DNA of 64,000 nucleotides from Treponema phagedenis (GTDB lineage: Bacteria; Spirochaetota; Spirochaetia; Treponematales; Treponemataceae): contig NZ_CP042818.1 in NCBI RefSeq assembly GCF_008153345.1, positions 1,178,001 through 1,242,000 of the forward strand. Reading direction: 5' to 3'. Positions 16,565 through 25,951 of the stretch are shown piece after piece. Position 1 is the first letter of the stretch. Each line of letters starts with the position of its first letter. The position numbers and the translations under genes were made by a program. Below the pieces are notes generated by a model. It worked only from the letters and a program-made list of their open reading frames with translations. It did not search any database and had not been told where the DNA came from.

Positions 16565-18037
16565 ATGGACGAAAAAGAGAAGCGTATTTATCTACAGATG
16601 GAATTAAAAAAAGGCTCTTTTTCAAAAGATGAATCGGGGGATTTTATTTTTGATGTTGAGGCAAGTAATGAAAACTTAGACCTTGAACAGCAAAAAGTTT
16701 TACAACAAGCCCTTCTTGATTCAAAAGACTACTTTTTAAAAAACGGGGTTATCAGCAAAGACCATTTGCACCAGTCAAGAATTCTTGAGGGCGGAAATGC
16801 AAAAATGGTTTTTGATGAAGACTACGTTATCGGAGAGCCATTGAGCGTGTACACAGACGGCAGCTCTACTCGTGTTCGCGGCAAGCTCTACAAAAACAAT
16901 AAATACGCAAAGAAGTTTATCGAGCTATTGGAAAACGGCTCAACACGAGTTAAGGCAAGTGTCGGCGGCATTTCTCCAATTGTAGAAAGAATCCAAGAAG
17001 GCGGGACGGATTTAGGGCGCATTGTTTCGGTGTTATGGAATGACTTGGCTCTGACGATTGCTCCGGTTAATCCGACTGTCGCTCCTGCATATGTAGTTAA
17101 GTCTTTAAGCAGCTTAGAATTTGTGAAGGCACTGTCAGCGGGCTACGGCACCGATTCGGAAGCCTTTACCGGCGGGAGGACTTTAATTCCCGAAGATATC
17201 GAAGGAAATAAGAGAGGGAAAAACGAAGATGGAAAAAACATTTTAACTGCATTAGTTGAAAAAGTGGTTGATGGGACTATTACGGATGAAAGGGAGGCAA
17301 GAGCCTATTTATCCGGATTAGGCATTGAAGAGGATACAGCTGAAAAATATATCCAAGCTGTACTGCAAAATCAAGAAAATATTTTGGAGGATTTTTTAAT
17401 GAGTAAAGGAAATTACTGGGATGATGTTATGACCAAAATGCAAAAAGCATTTGGTAAGTCAAAAGGGAAAGAGGATGACGAAAAAAAAGAAGACGAAAAG
17501 CCTGAATTAGATGATAAGGACCTTATCGATGATGATGAGGAACTTGAGGGTGTTAGCGATGACGATGACGATGACAAAGATAGCGAAGAGTTTGTTACAA
17601 AAAGCCTTGATGCAACAGTAGCCTTAGGCGAAATAACAAAGAATATTGCAGAACTTAAAGAACAACTCGCTACGCTTACTAAGTCTTTTCAGCATAGCCG
17701 CGAAAAACAAGAAGTCATGGGAGAAGGTTTAACCGCTGCAATGAAGCGGGTTGAACAACTTTCAAATGAGCCCTTGCCGCGCAGTGCTGTTATTTCAACA
17801 CGCGGACAACAGCCGATGGCAAAAGGCGGTGCTGCTGCAATGGTGCGGCATGGGCAATTTACACAAGCCGACAAGGAGACCGCAATGGAGGTGCTTTCAA
17901 AAGCAATCGAAAACGGCGAGATAACTTTACACGAATTCGGAAAAATTGAAGCACAAATCAATAAGTCCCTGCAGAATCCCGCATTCCAGCTTGACCAAAA
18001 GTATGTGCGGTTTTTGCAGGAAAAGTTAACAAAATAA
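16565..18037 (+). CDS. Prohead protease/scaffold-like protein
   Basis: 490 residues just before the major capsid gene. The N-terminal ~180 residues (VSKDHLHQSRILEGG-like region, RVRGKLYKNNKYA, VKASVGGISP) resemble XkdF-type phage serine-protease/prohead proteins. The rest is acidic (a long Asp/Glu run near residues 300-340), helical and Gln-rich, like a scaffold. Residues ~190-217 closely match the N-terminus of the capsid protein (GGRTLIPEDIEG in both), which may be a shared processing or assembly signal. The ATG is preceded by GGAGGGG. Confidence 0.65.
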   Translation: MDEKEKRIYLQMELKKGSFSKDESGDFIFDVEASNENLDLEQQKVLQQALLDSKDYFLKNGVISKDHLHQSRILEGGNAKMVFDEDYVIGEPLSVYTDGSSTRVRGKLYKNNKYAKKFIELLENGSTRVKASVGGISPIVERIQEGGTDLGRIVSVLWNDLALTIAPVNPTVAPAYVVKSLSSLEFVKALSAGYGTDSEAFTGGRTLIPEDIEGNKRGKNEDGKNILTALVEKVVDGTITDEREARAYLSGLGIEEDTAEKYIQAVLQNQENILEDFLMSKGNYWDDVMTKMQKAFGKSKGKEDDEKKEDEKPELDDKDLIDDDEELEGVSDDDDDDKDSEEFVTKSLDATVALGEITKNIAELKEQLATLTKSFQHSREKQEVMGEGLTAAMKRVEQLSNEPLPRSAVISTRGQQPMAKGGAAAMVRHGQFTQADKETAMEVLSKAIENGEITLHEFGKIEAQINKSLQNPAFQLDQKYVRFLQEKLTK

Positions 18038-18058
18038 GGATGAGGAGGAAAAAAGATT

Positions 18059-19441
18059 ATGGGTTTTTTTACAACAGTAGAAACAGCTTCTGTGAGTGAG
18101 GCAGAACTTTTAAAATCATTGCAAGCCGGTTACCAAACCGACTCTGCACAGATGGTAGGCGGACGAACTTTAATACCTGAGGATATTGAAGGAACAATGG
18201 TTAATGCTATGCGCGAGCAAAAGGAAGATTGTAAGTTTGTAAATAGTGTTAAGAAAAAATCAGTGAACTCGACTATTCATGAGTATAATCGCCGCACCGG
18301 TGTAGGTAATTATAAGTACCTGACAACGGAAGAAGGCGGAGGCTCTGAAACAAGTGATCAAGAGCTTGAGCGAAAAACTGTAAAGATTAAATATCTGCAA
18401 GACCGCAGAGCTGTTACCGACCAAATGGCATTAGTTGACGGTTTTGAAGATGCGTACACAAGTGAAAAGATAGCAGGTACTCTTAATGTTTTAAAAGCTG
18501 CTGAATACTTTTGTTTTCATGGTGATGAAACTGTCGTGCCTACACAGTTTGACGGTGTTTTGCGTCAGATTGAAAAGTCGAAAAATGCAAACATTTACGA
18601 TGTCCGCGGCAAGAGCATTGCAACGGTGGGCGAAAGAATAATTACCGATCCTGTAGGAATGATTTTTGAAGCGGGCGGAGATGCCAATAAACTTTTCTTT
18701 CCGCCAATTTTGGCGCAAGATATTCAAGACCTTATAAGGGACCGAATCCGCTTTGGTACTTCAGGAAGCGGTGCAATGAACCTTGTCGTTGACCAGTACC
18801 CGACGCCGTACGGTTCCACTATATATTTTGGGCAGGAAGCCGGTGCAGATAAGTTTTTCCATGTAAAAGGCTTAGTTACTGCTGACGGTTCGCCTCTGAA
18901 ACGCCCGAAAGCTCCTACTGAAGTAACGACAACAAGTGCAGCCGATGGAAAATCAAAGTTTGCGGCAGCCGATGCCGGAAATTATAAATACACCGTTCAC
19001 TCAGTCAATAAATACGGAATATCGGACGGCAAGGAAATAGACGCTTCTGTTGCGGTAAGTGCAGGACATAAGGTTACTCTTAAAATAAAAGCAAGTGCCG
19101 AAAACACAGAATCAGGCTATGTTATTTGCCGCTCTGCAAAAGACGGGGATGTAGTAATGGAGATGGTGAGAATAGGAAAAGATGAAAGCGGAACAACCGA
19201 GTTCAATGACTTCAACATCGAATTGCCGGGTACTGCTCAAATGGTTTTCTTAACTGAGAAAAAAATTCAGGAAGTAATTAACTGGGATCAGTTCTGTCCA
19301 TTGCGTTCACGTCCATTGTACGAAAGTAACAGAGCCGAGATACCTTTCCTCATTCAGCTTTTTGCAGCTTTGGATGTTAAGGCTCCCGAGTGGTGCGCTA
19401 TTGCAAAAAATATCGCATACAGAGGCGGCTTATATTACTAG
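18059..19441 (+). CDS. Major capsid protein with Ig-like insertion
   Basis: 460 residues. The order after the scaffold gene and the pattern VKKKSVNSTIHEYNRR, DRRAVTDQM, PTQFDGVLRQI match HK97-fold capsid proteins of myoviruses. Residues ~280-385 (APTEVTTTS, GNYKYTVHSVNKYGIS, SGYVICRS) look like a fibronectin/Ig-type domain inserted before the conserved C-terminal end (QLFAALDVKAPEW), which would be displayed on the capsid surface. A terminator follows, as usual for a highly expressed gene. Confidence 0.75.
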   Translation: MGFFTTVETASVSEAELLKSLQAGYQTDSAQMVGGRTLIPEDIEGTMVNAMREQKEDCKFVNSVKKKSVNSTIHEYNRRTGVGNYKYLTTEEGGGSETSDQELERKTVKIKYLQDRRAVTDQMALVDGFEDAYTSEKIAGTLNVLKAAEYFCFHGDETVVPTQFDGVLRQIEKSKNANIYDVRGKSIATVGERIITDPVGMIFEAGGDANKLFFPPILAQDIQDLIRDRIRFGTSGSGAMNLVVDQYPTPYGSTIYFGQEAGADKFFHVKGLVTADGSPLKRPKAPTEVTTTSAADGKSKFAAADAGNYKYTVHSVNKYGISDGKEIDASVAVSAGHKVTLKIKASAENTESGYVICRSAKDGDVVMEMVRIGKDESGTTEFNDFNIELPGTAQMVFLTEKKIQEVINWDQFCPLRSRPLYESNRAEIPFLIQLFAALDVKAPEWCAIAKNIAYRGGLYY

Positions 19442-19450
19442 GTAAAAGCA

Positions 19451-19504
19451 AAAAGAGCTAGGAGTGCTTAAGTCGTGAAATCTTAAGCACTTTGAAGCTC
19501 TTTT
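19451..19504 (+). terminator. Terminator after major capsid gene
   Basis: A two-tier stem: AAAAGAGCT (19451-19459) with AGCTCTTTT (19496-19504), enclosing AGTGCTTAAG (19463-19472) with CTTAAGCACT (19482-19491). The tract ends in T then A residues, so it may end or stabilise the capsid mRNA. Confidence 0.75.
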
Positions 19505-19524
19505 AAAAAAAACAGGGGTTTATT

Positions 19525-19929
19525 ATGTCAAAAAAAGAAACTGAAAATAAAAAACTTGATGCAGCACAAAACAATCAAGAAACCGAAGGAGGAAATAAAT
19601 TAACCGAAAACACTTCCGGTGAAAATCAAAATCCTTCAAACGAAAATACGAGTGTTCAAAATGAGGAGGCTCTGAAAACCGAAACGCAAAATAACAAAGA
19701 TGCTGCGGGCGGAGAAACTCAGAAAGAGAACACAGACGTAAAAGAGGAAAATAAAAAACCTCAAAAGTCAACCGGCAGTAAAAGACGTATTAAAAATGAA
19801 CAACTCAAAAAGAAAAAAATCATTGTCTTTGACGGTTCTACAGTTTCGTTCGATGAAAAAGGAATAGCGGAGCTTGAAGAGAAATACGCTGAATATCTTT
19901 TGACTATTCCTACTTACTCTGAAGTATAA
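19525..19929 (+). CDS. Disordered Glu/Asn/Lys-rich head protein
   Basis: 134 residues. The first ~90 are low-complexity (Glu, Asn, Lys, Gln, Thr), surely disordered. The last ~40 (KKIIVFDGSTVSFDEKGIAELEEKYAEYL) look folded. It lies between capsid and connector genes, where small head decoration or neck proteins usually occur. The family is not recognised. Confidence 0.55.
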   Translation: MSKKETENKKLDAAQNNQETEGGNKLTENTSGENQNPSNENTSVQNEEALKTETQNNKDAAGGETQKENTDVKEENKKPQKSTGSKRRIKNEQLKKKKIIVFDGSTVSFDEKGIAELEEKYAEYLLTIPTYSEV

Positions 19930-19945
19930 GCTAAGGAGTGTATAA

Positions 19946-21055
19946 ATGCTTGAAGTGGTTAGTGCTAAAAATTATTGCATTATCAAAATGCCAAACTCTA
20001 CACAGGAATACAGGCTTGAAAGGAAAGCAGGTATTGACGGCGAGTGGGAAACGCTGACCGCTTCAGGCTTTATAAAAACAACAACGGAGCCTCCCGTTCC
20101 GGTTAAAGATGTTTACTTAGATAAAAATGTCAAGGACGGCGTCTACGGGTATCGGGTGCAGGATGTAACAAACGCCGCAGCGGATTGGGAGTATTCAGTT
20201 TGGGTAAAGTGCGGCGCGGGAAAACCTGTCGGCTATACATTCGGCAATTATAAAGCACCTGAAGGACAGTGGGGCGAAATTGTTACGCCGGATGATTTAC
20301 ATTACACCTATCTTTGGGGTGTTGATTTTAGGGCAAGTAACGGAATGCCTTATACTGATGAACAGGTGCGCTTTCATATCAACTCTTCGCTGCGTGAAAT
20401 GGAGCGAAGGCTCAATATTACAATTGAAAAAAAACGCATCGCTTGTGAGCCGCAACGGCGGGGATTAAAAAAAGGCGTTGACTATGACGAAGAAGAATCG
20501 TTTTATAGTTTTCATCAATCCCGCATTCAGCGGCAGGGATTTATTCCTACGCGGAAAAGACCTGTTATAAAAGTTTCAAAGCTTGATTTATTGAGCCGCA
20601 CCGAAAAGGTGCGAAGTCTTATGGATTGTTACACGCTTGATAAAACAAAGGGCTTAATCAAATTTTTTAATCGTCCTTTTAGAATGAGCGACACACGAAA
20701 AGCAATACACACTTCTATTTCTCCTTATGGAGCTGCGACATGGGAGAGCAATCTTTTTTACAGTATTGATTATGTTGCAGGTTATGAAAGCTCTGACGAT
20801 GTGCCGGCGGATTTGCGGGCAGTAATCGCAAAGCTCTGCGCTGTTGAGTTATTGAATATCATTGGAGACGGACTTATCTCGGGCTTTTCATCTTCAAGCC
20901 TTTCTATGGATGGAGTAAGTGAAAGCTTTAGCTCCACTCAATCTGCAACCAGTGCGTACTATGGCGCACGCATTAAGGTGTATGAAGATGAATTAAAAAA
21001 TTATATCGAAGAAAACAAAATGAAGTTCGGGCATGTGGTGATGGGAGCGTTATGA
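19946..21055 (+). CDS. Head-tail connector/adaptor-like protein
   Basis: 369 residues. An N-terminal beta-rich domain (YRLERKAGIDGEWETLTASG) is followed by a helical section starting TDEQVRFHINSSLREMERRLNI. The C-terminal helices (DVPADLRAVIAKLCAVELL, SAYYGARIKVYEDELKNYIEE) are typical of gp6-like adaptors that sit under the portal. Order after capsid supports this. The last 4 bp overlap the next gene. Confidence 0.5.
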   Translation: MLEVVSAKNYCIIKMPNSTQEYRLERKAGIDGEWETLTASGFIKTTTEPPVPVKDVYLDKNVKDGVYGYRVQDVTNAAADWEYSVWVKCGAGKPVGYTFGNYKAPEGQWGEIVTPDDLHYTYLWGVDFRASNGMPYTDEQVRFHINSSLREMERRLNITIEKKRIACEPQRRGLKKGVDYDEEESFYSFHQSRIQRQGFIPTRKRPVIKVSKLDLLSRTEKVRSLMDCYTLDKTKGLIKFFNRPFRMSDTRKAIHTSISPYGAATWESNLFYSIDYVAGYESSDDVPADLRAVIAKLCAVELLNIIGDGLISGFSSSSLSMDGVSESFSSTQSATSAYYGARIKVYEDELKNYIEENKMKFGHVVMGAL

Positions 21056-22056
21056 GAACAGTTTTACTATTGAGAAAATCAGCTGAAAGTGAAAAGTTTA
21101 TTTTTAACGCAATAAAGAAAAAAATACTTGACTATTTAGCAAGCTTAGAAAAAAAAGAAAAAGCGGCAATTGAAAAAGCTTTTTCAAAAATGCTTATGCT
21201 TGCAAAAGGTGGCAAGGGTTTGCCTGTCGGCACGGTACGAGATTGGAAGGGAAAAAAGTTTATTAAAACTGCACCCGGAAAATGGAAGCCGAAATATGAA
21301 AGCCATTCACGCGGTGCAAAATTAGCGATTAGTGCGTTAAAGAAAAAGATTGCCGCTTGCGATAACGCAAAAGACATGATGAATATTATTCTTGAAAATA
21401 GAGATAGGTTCAGTGATAAAAACGGAAACCCGCTGCCTTTTGTTCAAGAGTTAAGCAAGTTTATTGATGAAACGCAGGAAAACCATGTACGATTTACAGA
21501 CAATGGAGCTGAAAAGAAATGGTATGAAAAGCCTCCAGCAACAGAAAAAGAGTTACTCGATTTTGCAAAAAGGGCAATAGAGGAAAACGCAAACGAAAGG
21601 CTTTTTGTAGGATATGTAAGCAGTGAAGCACAAAAAAGAATAAAAGAGGTAACAGGCTTAGATGCAAAAAGTATTATTCTTGATAGCAATTCTGTTCGAC
21701 ATGTGATGAACAAAGAAGCTCATAATTTGGAACTTGAGGATTTGAAATATATGCAAGAAGTTATAAATGATCCATCGAGTATAAAATTATCAGAGCAAAA
21801 ATATTACCATAATGCTGTAATTGAGTTTCGAAAAGATATTAGCGGAGAAATAACATTTGTTGAAGAGTTTAGAGCTAAAAGGGGGCAGCTTGAATTAGTT
21901 ACGTGTTATCGAAAAAAAAGAAAATCTGCCGCCAACGCCTCAATGCTACGTAAAAGTACGTCCCCTGAGACTAACGTCCTAAGCCGTAATGACGGTCAGA
22001 TTAATACAAGTATACCACAATCAGACGAAAAGTCAAGTATCAGAAAGGCAGGATAA
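21052..22056 (+). CDS. Virion-associated nuclease-module protein
   Basis: 334 residues. Residues ~60-90 carry LPVGTVRDWKGKKFIKTAPG and then KWKPKYE, a motif seen in many phage polyvalent/head proteins. Residues ~175-295 form a small nuclease-like domain (VRHVMNKEAHNLELEDLKYMQEV) that clearly resembles the second nuclease domain of the giant protein at 10.1 kb (VNHHTELELEDYKHVQEI). The end is a palindromic linker finishing TSIPQSDEKSSIRKAG. It likely acts on host RNA or DNA; the substrate is unknown. Confidence 0.6.
   Translation: MRTVLLLRKSAESEKFIFNAIKKKILDYLASLEKKEKAAIEKAFSKMLMLAKGGKGLPVGTVRDWKGKKFIKTAPGKWKPKYESHSRGAKLAISALKKKIAACDNAKDMMNIILENRDRFSDKNGNPLPFVQELSKFIDETQENHVRFTDNGAEKKWYEKPPATEKELLDFAKRAIEENANERLFVGYVSSEAQKRIKEVTGLDAKSIILDSNSVRHVMNKEAHNLELEDLKYMQEVINDPSSIKLSEQKYYHNAVIEFRKDISGEITFVEEFRAKRGQLELVTCYRKKRKSAANASMLRKSTSPETNVLSRNDGQINTSIPQSDEKSSIRKAG
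21923..22020 (+). repeat. In-frame palindromic element near gene end
   Basis: AATCTG (21923-21928) pairs with CAGATT (21997-22002). Inside lie ACGTA/TACGT around AAAG (21948-21961) and CCGT/ACGG around AATG. It ends with ATACAAGTATACCACA, the shared 3' box, and encodes TSIPQS. Confidence 0.55.
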
Positions 22057-22061
22057 TTTAT

Positions 22062-22769
22062 ATGCTGTATTTTTTAAATAGACCGCTCATTTTAGAGCAC
22101 GTAATAGTAAAAGCTTTTGATGATTATTTTAAGGCATTGCGCACACAGGAGTATTACCGGAACTGGAGTATTCACGTTACGAATGAACACCCCTTTTCTT
22201 TGATGATACCTGATTTTACTTATAACGCAAGTATATTCCCTTGTGTTGTGGTGTCAACCGAAAGCGATGAAAAACCTTCGGAGTTGATGAACCTTGTAGA
22301 AAGCAGTTTTTTTATTCTTGAAAAAACGGATATCCCGTTACTTGAAGAAGAAGGCTATGCACTTTGCGATGAGTTAAAAAAAGATTTAGAAAATGAGTTT
22401 GCAAAAAAAGAAAAGCTCTGCGGAGTATCACGGGTAATACGGCGGCAAGAGCGGATAAGTATAGAAATATGGAGCGAGAATATTCAGCTGAAAAATGAAC
22501 TGTATGAAATGTGCCGCTTGTTTCTTGCGGGCGGCATAAAGGATGCGCTTGCCGAATATCGCAAGAAAAATAATGTAGTCATTTTTGACAACACCATACA
22601 GGGGGATCGAAGCGGGAATTTTAATTATGACTTCGGGGTAAAACTTGCAGGCAGCCGCTTAAGTTTTAACGCTGATTATTTTATTGAGCAATCAATAATC
22701 GATACAAAAATCGATGGAAATAAAAACATTATTTGGGAGGTGATTGATAATGTCAAAGGAAGTAAGTGA
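22062..22769 (+). CDS. Neck/tail-completion-position protein, unknown family
   Basis: 235 residues, start ATG at 22062. A mixed alpha/beta protein (IPDFTYNASIFPCVVVSTES, IEQSIIDTKIDGNKNIIWEV) with no recognised family. It lies between the connector genes and the tail sheath, where tail terminator or neck proteins are normally encoded. It overlaps the next small gene. Confidence 0.5.
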   Translation: MLYFLNRPLILEHVIVKAFDDYFKALRTQEYYRNWSIHVTNEHPFSLMIPDFTYNASIFPCVVVSTESDEKPSELMNLVESSFFILEKTDIPLLEEEGYALCDELKKDLENEFAKKEKLCGVSRVIRRQERISIEIWSENIQLKNELYEMCRLFLAGGIKDALAEYRKKNNVVIFDNTIQGDRSGNFNYDFGVKLAGSRLSFNADYFIEQSIIDTKIDGNKNIIWEVIDNVKGSK

Positions 22770-22926
22770 AAAACAAATAGGTATTACTACATTTTTTCAA
22801 AACCGCAAGGGTGAGTATGATGATGAGGTAATTTTTGTTTTGCAGAAAATGTATGCGGATGTGGCATTCACAGAAGCGCAGTGGGTTTTAAAAGTGAAAG
22901 AGTTTTTAGAACAAAAAATTGTGTAA
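22750..22926 (+). CDS. Small helical protein before tail sheath
   Basis: 58 residues from the ATG at 22750 (another ATG lies 6 nt upstream). Composition is charged and helical ([29 protein letters not shown]). It overlaps the end of the preceding gene and ends just before the sheath ribosome site. No family is recognised. Confidence 0.5.
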   Translation: MSKEVSEKQIGITTFFQNRKGEYDDEVIFVLQKMYADVAFTEAQWVLKVKEFLEQKIV

Positions 22927-22945
22927 GGATTTGGGAGGAATAACA

Positions 22946-24679
22946 ATGGGAGTAAGACCAAGAATTTTCGAAAGTGCGGGACGGAGGACAAGTCATCTTC
23001 AGCCGGGAGTGTTTTCTCGATCCGCGTCAATTAAAGGGAAAGGCGGCGGGGTTTCCGCAAGTAATCTTGTAGTTTTAGGTTATGCAATTGCGGGAAAGCC
23101 GAATACATTATATGAGTTTGGCTCTCTTGAAGAGGCGCAAGCGGTATTAAAGGGAGGCGAATTGCTGGAGGGAATAGCACACGCCTTTAGTCCGGCAAAG
23201 GGCTATACACCGCAGAGCGTTTTTGCAATGCGTGTCGGAAATGCGGAGCAAGCAACCCGAACACTTAAAGCGGGCGGAACGGATGTATTAAAACTTTTTT
23301 CTAAAGAATACGGAGTTGGAGCAAACAGCTTACAATTAAAGCTTACCAATGATTCAGGTGCGCACACAGTAACTCTTGTGTTGAAAAACGGCACAAAGAC
23401 TGAAACTATCGGACCGATTAAAAATGAGCTATTAAAAATAAAATATACCGGCACGGGGGCAGCCTGCAAAGTTTCGGTACACACCGATGCGTTAAAAATT
23501 GAAGTGCCCGATAAAACGGTAGACGGCATAGAAATTCTTTTTGAGGAATATCCGACTATTGAAGCTGTGGCAAATAGGCTTATTGCAAAGGGCTGTTATG
23601 TTGCGTCAATAAATACAAATGCGGAGCCTACCACTTCATCGAGGGAATTAGATTTTATTGCAAAAGAAACAGCAAAAAAAGATGAAGACTTTTTTATGTT
23701 CGGCAATCTTTATGCAATGATTAAAAAACTTACCGAAAGCGATTTTATCGACAAGGTAGAATTACTTTCGCATGATAATAATCTTCCTGAAACCGATTCA
23801 GATTTTGTCAATTTTGCGGGAGGTGTCGGCGCGAGTGAAATAGCTCTTGAGTGGGTTGCAGCATTGCAAGCTTTAAAAGCGGAACAAATCAATATCATTA
23901 CAACACCTTGTCAAGATGAGATGATACACAATCTCATTGTCGGACATTGTGAACTGATGAGCAGTGTTGATAACCGCAAGGAGCGAACTTGTATTTTAGG
24001 CGGCGGCGTAAACGAGACAAATGAAAAATCAATTGAAAAAGCGAAAATGTTTAATAGCCGTTTATGTTCTTACACAGGTGATTCAATTAAAGCAGTCAAC
24101 CCGATGACGGGGCGCATTGAAACCTTCCCCGCTTCATATTTTGCCTGTAAGCTTGCAGGCTTGGAAAGTTGTCTTGCAATTAACGAGCCGCTTACAAATA
24201 AGGTTGTTGATGTTGTTGAGTTTACTAAAAAACATTCGCCTACCGATTTTAAAAAACTTATTCAAGCAGGCGTATTGGCAGGCGGTAAAAATGATGACGG
24301 AGCACTTGTTACAATTAGAGCTATGACAACCTATCAGGGAGACACCTTACAAGATGTTGAGCGCAGTATGGTACGGGAATCAATATACATGAGCATGGAT
24401 TTACGCCAACGGCTTGGAGCTGCAATCGGCACACCGGGAATATCCGGAAGTTTAGAAGATGATTTAGCAACTCTTTTGCAGGCGGCTAATGATTGGTTTA
24501 GCGCAGGCTTAATTTTAAAAAGTGATGACGGGGAGCTTATTTGGGGCATATCAACTCGAGAAGAGGGGGATACAACATTTATCACGTTTAGTAGATATTT
24601 GGTAGCTCCAAGAAACTTTATTTTTATTACGGAAAACAATCATGTGTATTCCGGATCGGCTGTTACGGTCGCTATATAA
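22946..24679 (+). CDS. Tail sheath protein
   Basis: 577 residues from the ATG at 22946, chosen because GGGAGGA lies 8 nt upstream; the frame is open a little further. The N-terminus ([29 protein letters not shown]) and the C-terminal domain ([43 protein letters not shown]) fit contractile tail sheaths. The sheath surrounds the tail tube and contracts on infection. Its presence makes this phage a myovirus. Confidence 0.85.
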   Translation: MGVRPRIFESAGRRTSHLQPGVFSRSASIKGKGGGVSASNLVVLGYAIAGKPNTLYEFGSLEEAQAVLKGGELLEGIAHAFSPAKGYTPQSVFAMRVGNAEQATRTLKAGGTDVLKLFSKEYGVGANSLQLKLTNDSGAHTVTLVLKNGTKTETIGPIKNELLKIKYTGTGAACKVSVHTDALKIEVPDKTVDGIEILFEEYPTIEAVANRLIAKGCYVASINTNAEPTTSSRELDFIAKETAKKDEDFFMFGNLYAMIKKLTESDFIDKVELLSHDNNLPETDSDFVNFAGGVGASEIALEWVAALQALKAEQINIITTPCQDEMIHNLIVGHCELMSSVDNRKERTCILGGGVNETNEKSIEKAKMFNSRLCSYTGDSIKAVNPMTGRIETFPASYFACKLAGLESCLAINEPLTNKVVDVVEFTKKHSPTDFKKLIQAGVLAGGKNDDGALVTIRAMTTYQGDTLQDVERSMVRESIYMSMDLRQRLGAAIGTPGISGSLEDDLATLLQAANDWFSAGLILKSDDGELIWGISTREEGDTTFITFSRYLVAPRNFIFITENNHVYSGSAVTVAI

Positions 24680-24699
24680 TTTTTTTAGGAGGATAGGAA

Positions 24700-25218
24700 A
24701 TGCCATTACCGAGAGTAAGTGAAAAAATATTAACCGAAGGATACCGCTGTTATGTTAGATCCGGGAAAAATGCGAGTACCGCAAAAGTTATAGGCTTTGT
24801 AGAAAGCTTTCGCGCTTCTTTATCGTACATGACACAAGAGGCACGAGTACTGGGAGAATTAGTTCCTGTGTCGATTGATGCTCAAGGAGTTTCATGCTCA
24901 ATAAGCATGTCAGGGTTTTTACCATCGAAGGATGTAATAAAAAACGGTATATCGATAAGTAAAACAAATGATGTAAAGATATCGCTTTACACCTTTTTCC
25001 CCAGTCCGAAATCAATCCGCGATGATAAGGTTGTTACGAAAATTCCATACATGGACTTCAAGGATGAAGACAATGGAAATATAGTAGCAACGTTTGAAGG
25101 TATTATCGTTGATTCAGGAACTATAAGCGGACAAGGTTCAAGTTATGTAAAAGGCGATGTAAGCATGAAAGCTCTTGATTGGAGCGTACAAGAACACAAC
25201 AATTCATTTTTGAAATAA
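24700..25218 (+). CDS. Tail tube protein
   Basis: 172 residues directly after the sheath gene with AGGAGG upstream. The pattern RSGKNASTAKVIGFVESFRAS, then VSCSISMSGF and IVDSGTISGQGSSYVKGDV is the beta-rich layout of myovirus tail tubes. Position and size fit. Confidence 0.75.
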   Translation: MPLPRVSEKILTEGYRCYVRSGKNASTAKVIGFVESFRASLSYMTQEARVLGELVPVSIDAQGVSCSISMSGFLPSKDVIKNGISISKTNDVKISLYTFFPSPKSIRDDKVVTKIPYMDFKDEDNGNIVATFEGIIVDSGTISGQGSSYVKGDVSMKALDWSVQEHNNSFLK

Positions 25219-25241
25219 CATAAAAAGGAGCAATAAAAAAA

Positions 25242-25775
25242 ATGGAAATAAAGGTAGTTGAAAATGCGGTGCCTGTAACGGGCACGGATATTGAAAATAA
25301 ATCTTTAAGCGATTCAAAGCGCGAAGATTTATTTATACAGCTTTTGCTTGGGCAGGATGCAACAGGCGAAATAGAAACTTCGCGCGGAAGTTTTACGGTA
25401 AAGTTTCCGAAAGAAAAAGACCGCCTGCAAATTGGGCGTCTTATGGGTATAAACAGATGCGGTATTCCTGCCACAAGTTTTGATATTGATACGGAAACCA
25501 GGAATCTTGTTTGTTCAACGTTGAACGTGGTTATCGTTAAAGGACCTGAATGGCTTGAGGCGGTAAAGAAAAAGCAAAACGGTTTTAGATTTGAGGAGGT
25601 GCCTTGCGATGAGTTTTTAATCGAACTCTACCAAAAGGCATGTGAGTTTCGTGATCAGGTGCAAGAACGCCTTAAGGCGGGGACAGAAGAGCTTACAGGA
25701 GTATCTACCGGAGAAAGTGCTGCTCCTATTGTGGACAATGGTATTTTTGACGGGCTTGAAGGAAGTGCCGACTGA
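25242..25775 (+). CDS. Tail assembly chaperone, upstream protein (gpG-like)
   Basis: 177 residues, between the tube and tape measure genes, with an N-terminal beta domain (TSRGSFTVKFPKEKDRLQIGRL) and a helical acidic C-terminus. Phages normally encode here a tail assembly chaperone made in two forms by ribosomal frameshifting. The next frame stays open across its 3' end and continues to 25941, and a slippery ATTTTTG lies at 25743-25749. Confidence 0.65.
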   Translation: MEIKVVENAVPVTGTDIENKSLSDSKREDLFIQLLLGQDATGEIETSRGSFTVKFPKEKDRLQIGRLMGINRCGIPATSFDIDTETRNLVCSTLNVVIVKGPEWLEAVKKKQNGFRFEEVPCDEFLIELYQKACEFRDQVQERLKAGTEELTGVSTGESAAPIVDNGIFDGLEGSAD

Positions 25776-25941
25776 TGAATGGACGTTAAAAATACTGTAT
25801 GAGTTTTCGCTTGAGTATGATAGAGATGAATTTAGAATGCTTAGGCAAATGGAAAAAATGGAAGAGCAAAAAGTTGCGGCTCCTAAAAAAGCCGTAATGA
25901 AAAATCTTGGGTATTCTGAAATGGATTTGTTAAAAGAATAG
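25738..25941 (+). CDS. Tail assembly chaperone extension (T part)
   Basis: About 67 residues in the +1 (equivalently -2) frame relative to the gpG-like gene: MVFLTGLKEVPTDEWTLKIL then a charged helical tail. It can be made as a fusion by frameshift or separately from the ATG at 25738. Helical, acidic sequence following the G-like protein is what a GT extension looks like. Confidence 0.55.
   Translation: MVFLTGLKEVPTDEWTLKILYEFSLEYDRDEFRMLRQMEKMEEQKVAAPKKAVMKNLGYSEMDLLKE
25743..25751 (+). other. Candidate programmed frameshift site
   Basis: In the gpG-like frame the codons are ATT TTT GAC. A Phe tRNA on TTT can move back two bases and again read TTT, then continue TTG ACG GGC in the chaperone extension frame. 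A +1 slip gives the same frame. Confidence 0.45.
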
Positions 25942-25951
25942 GAGGAATATA

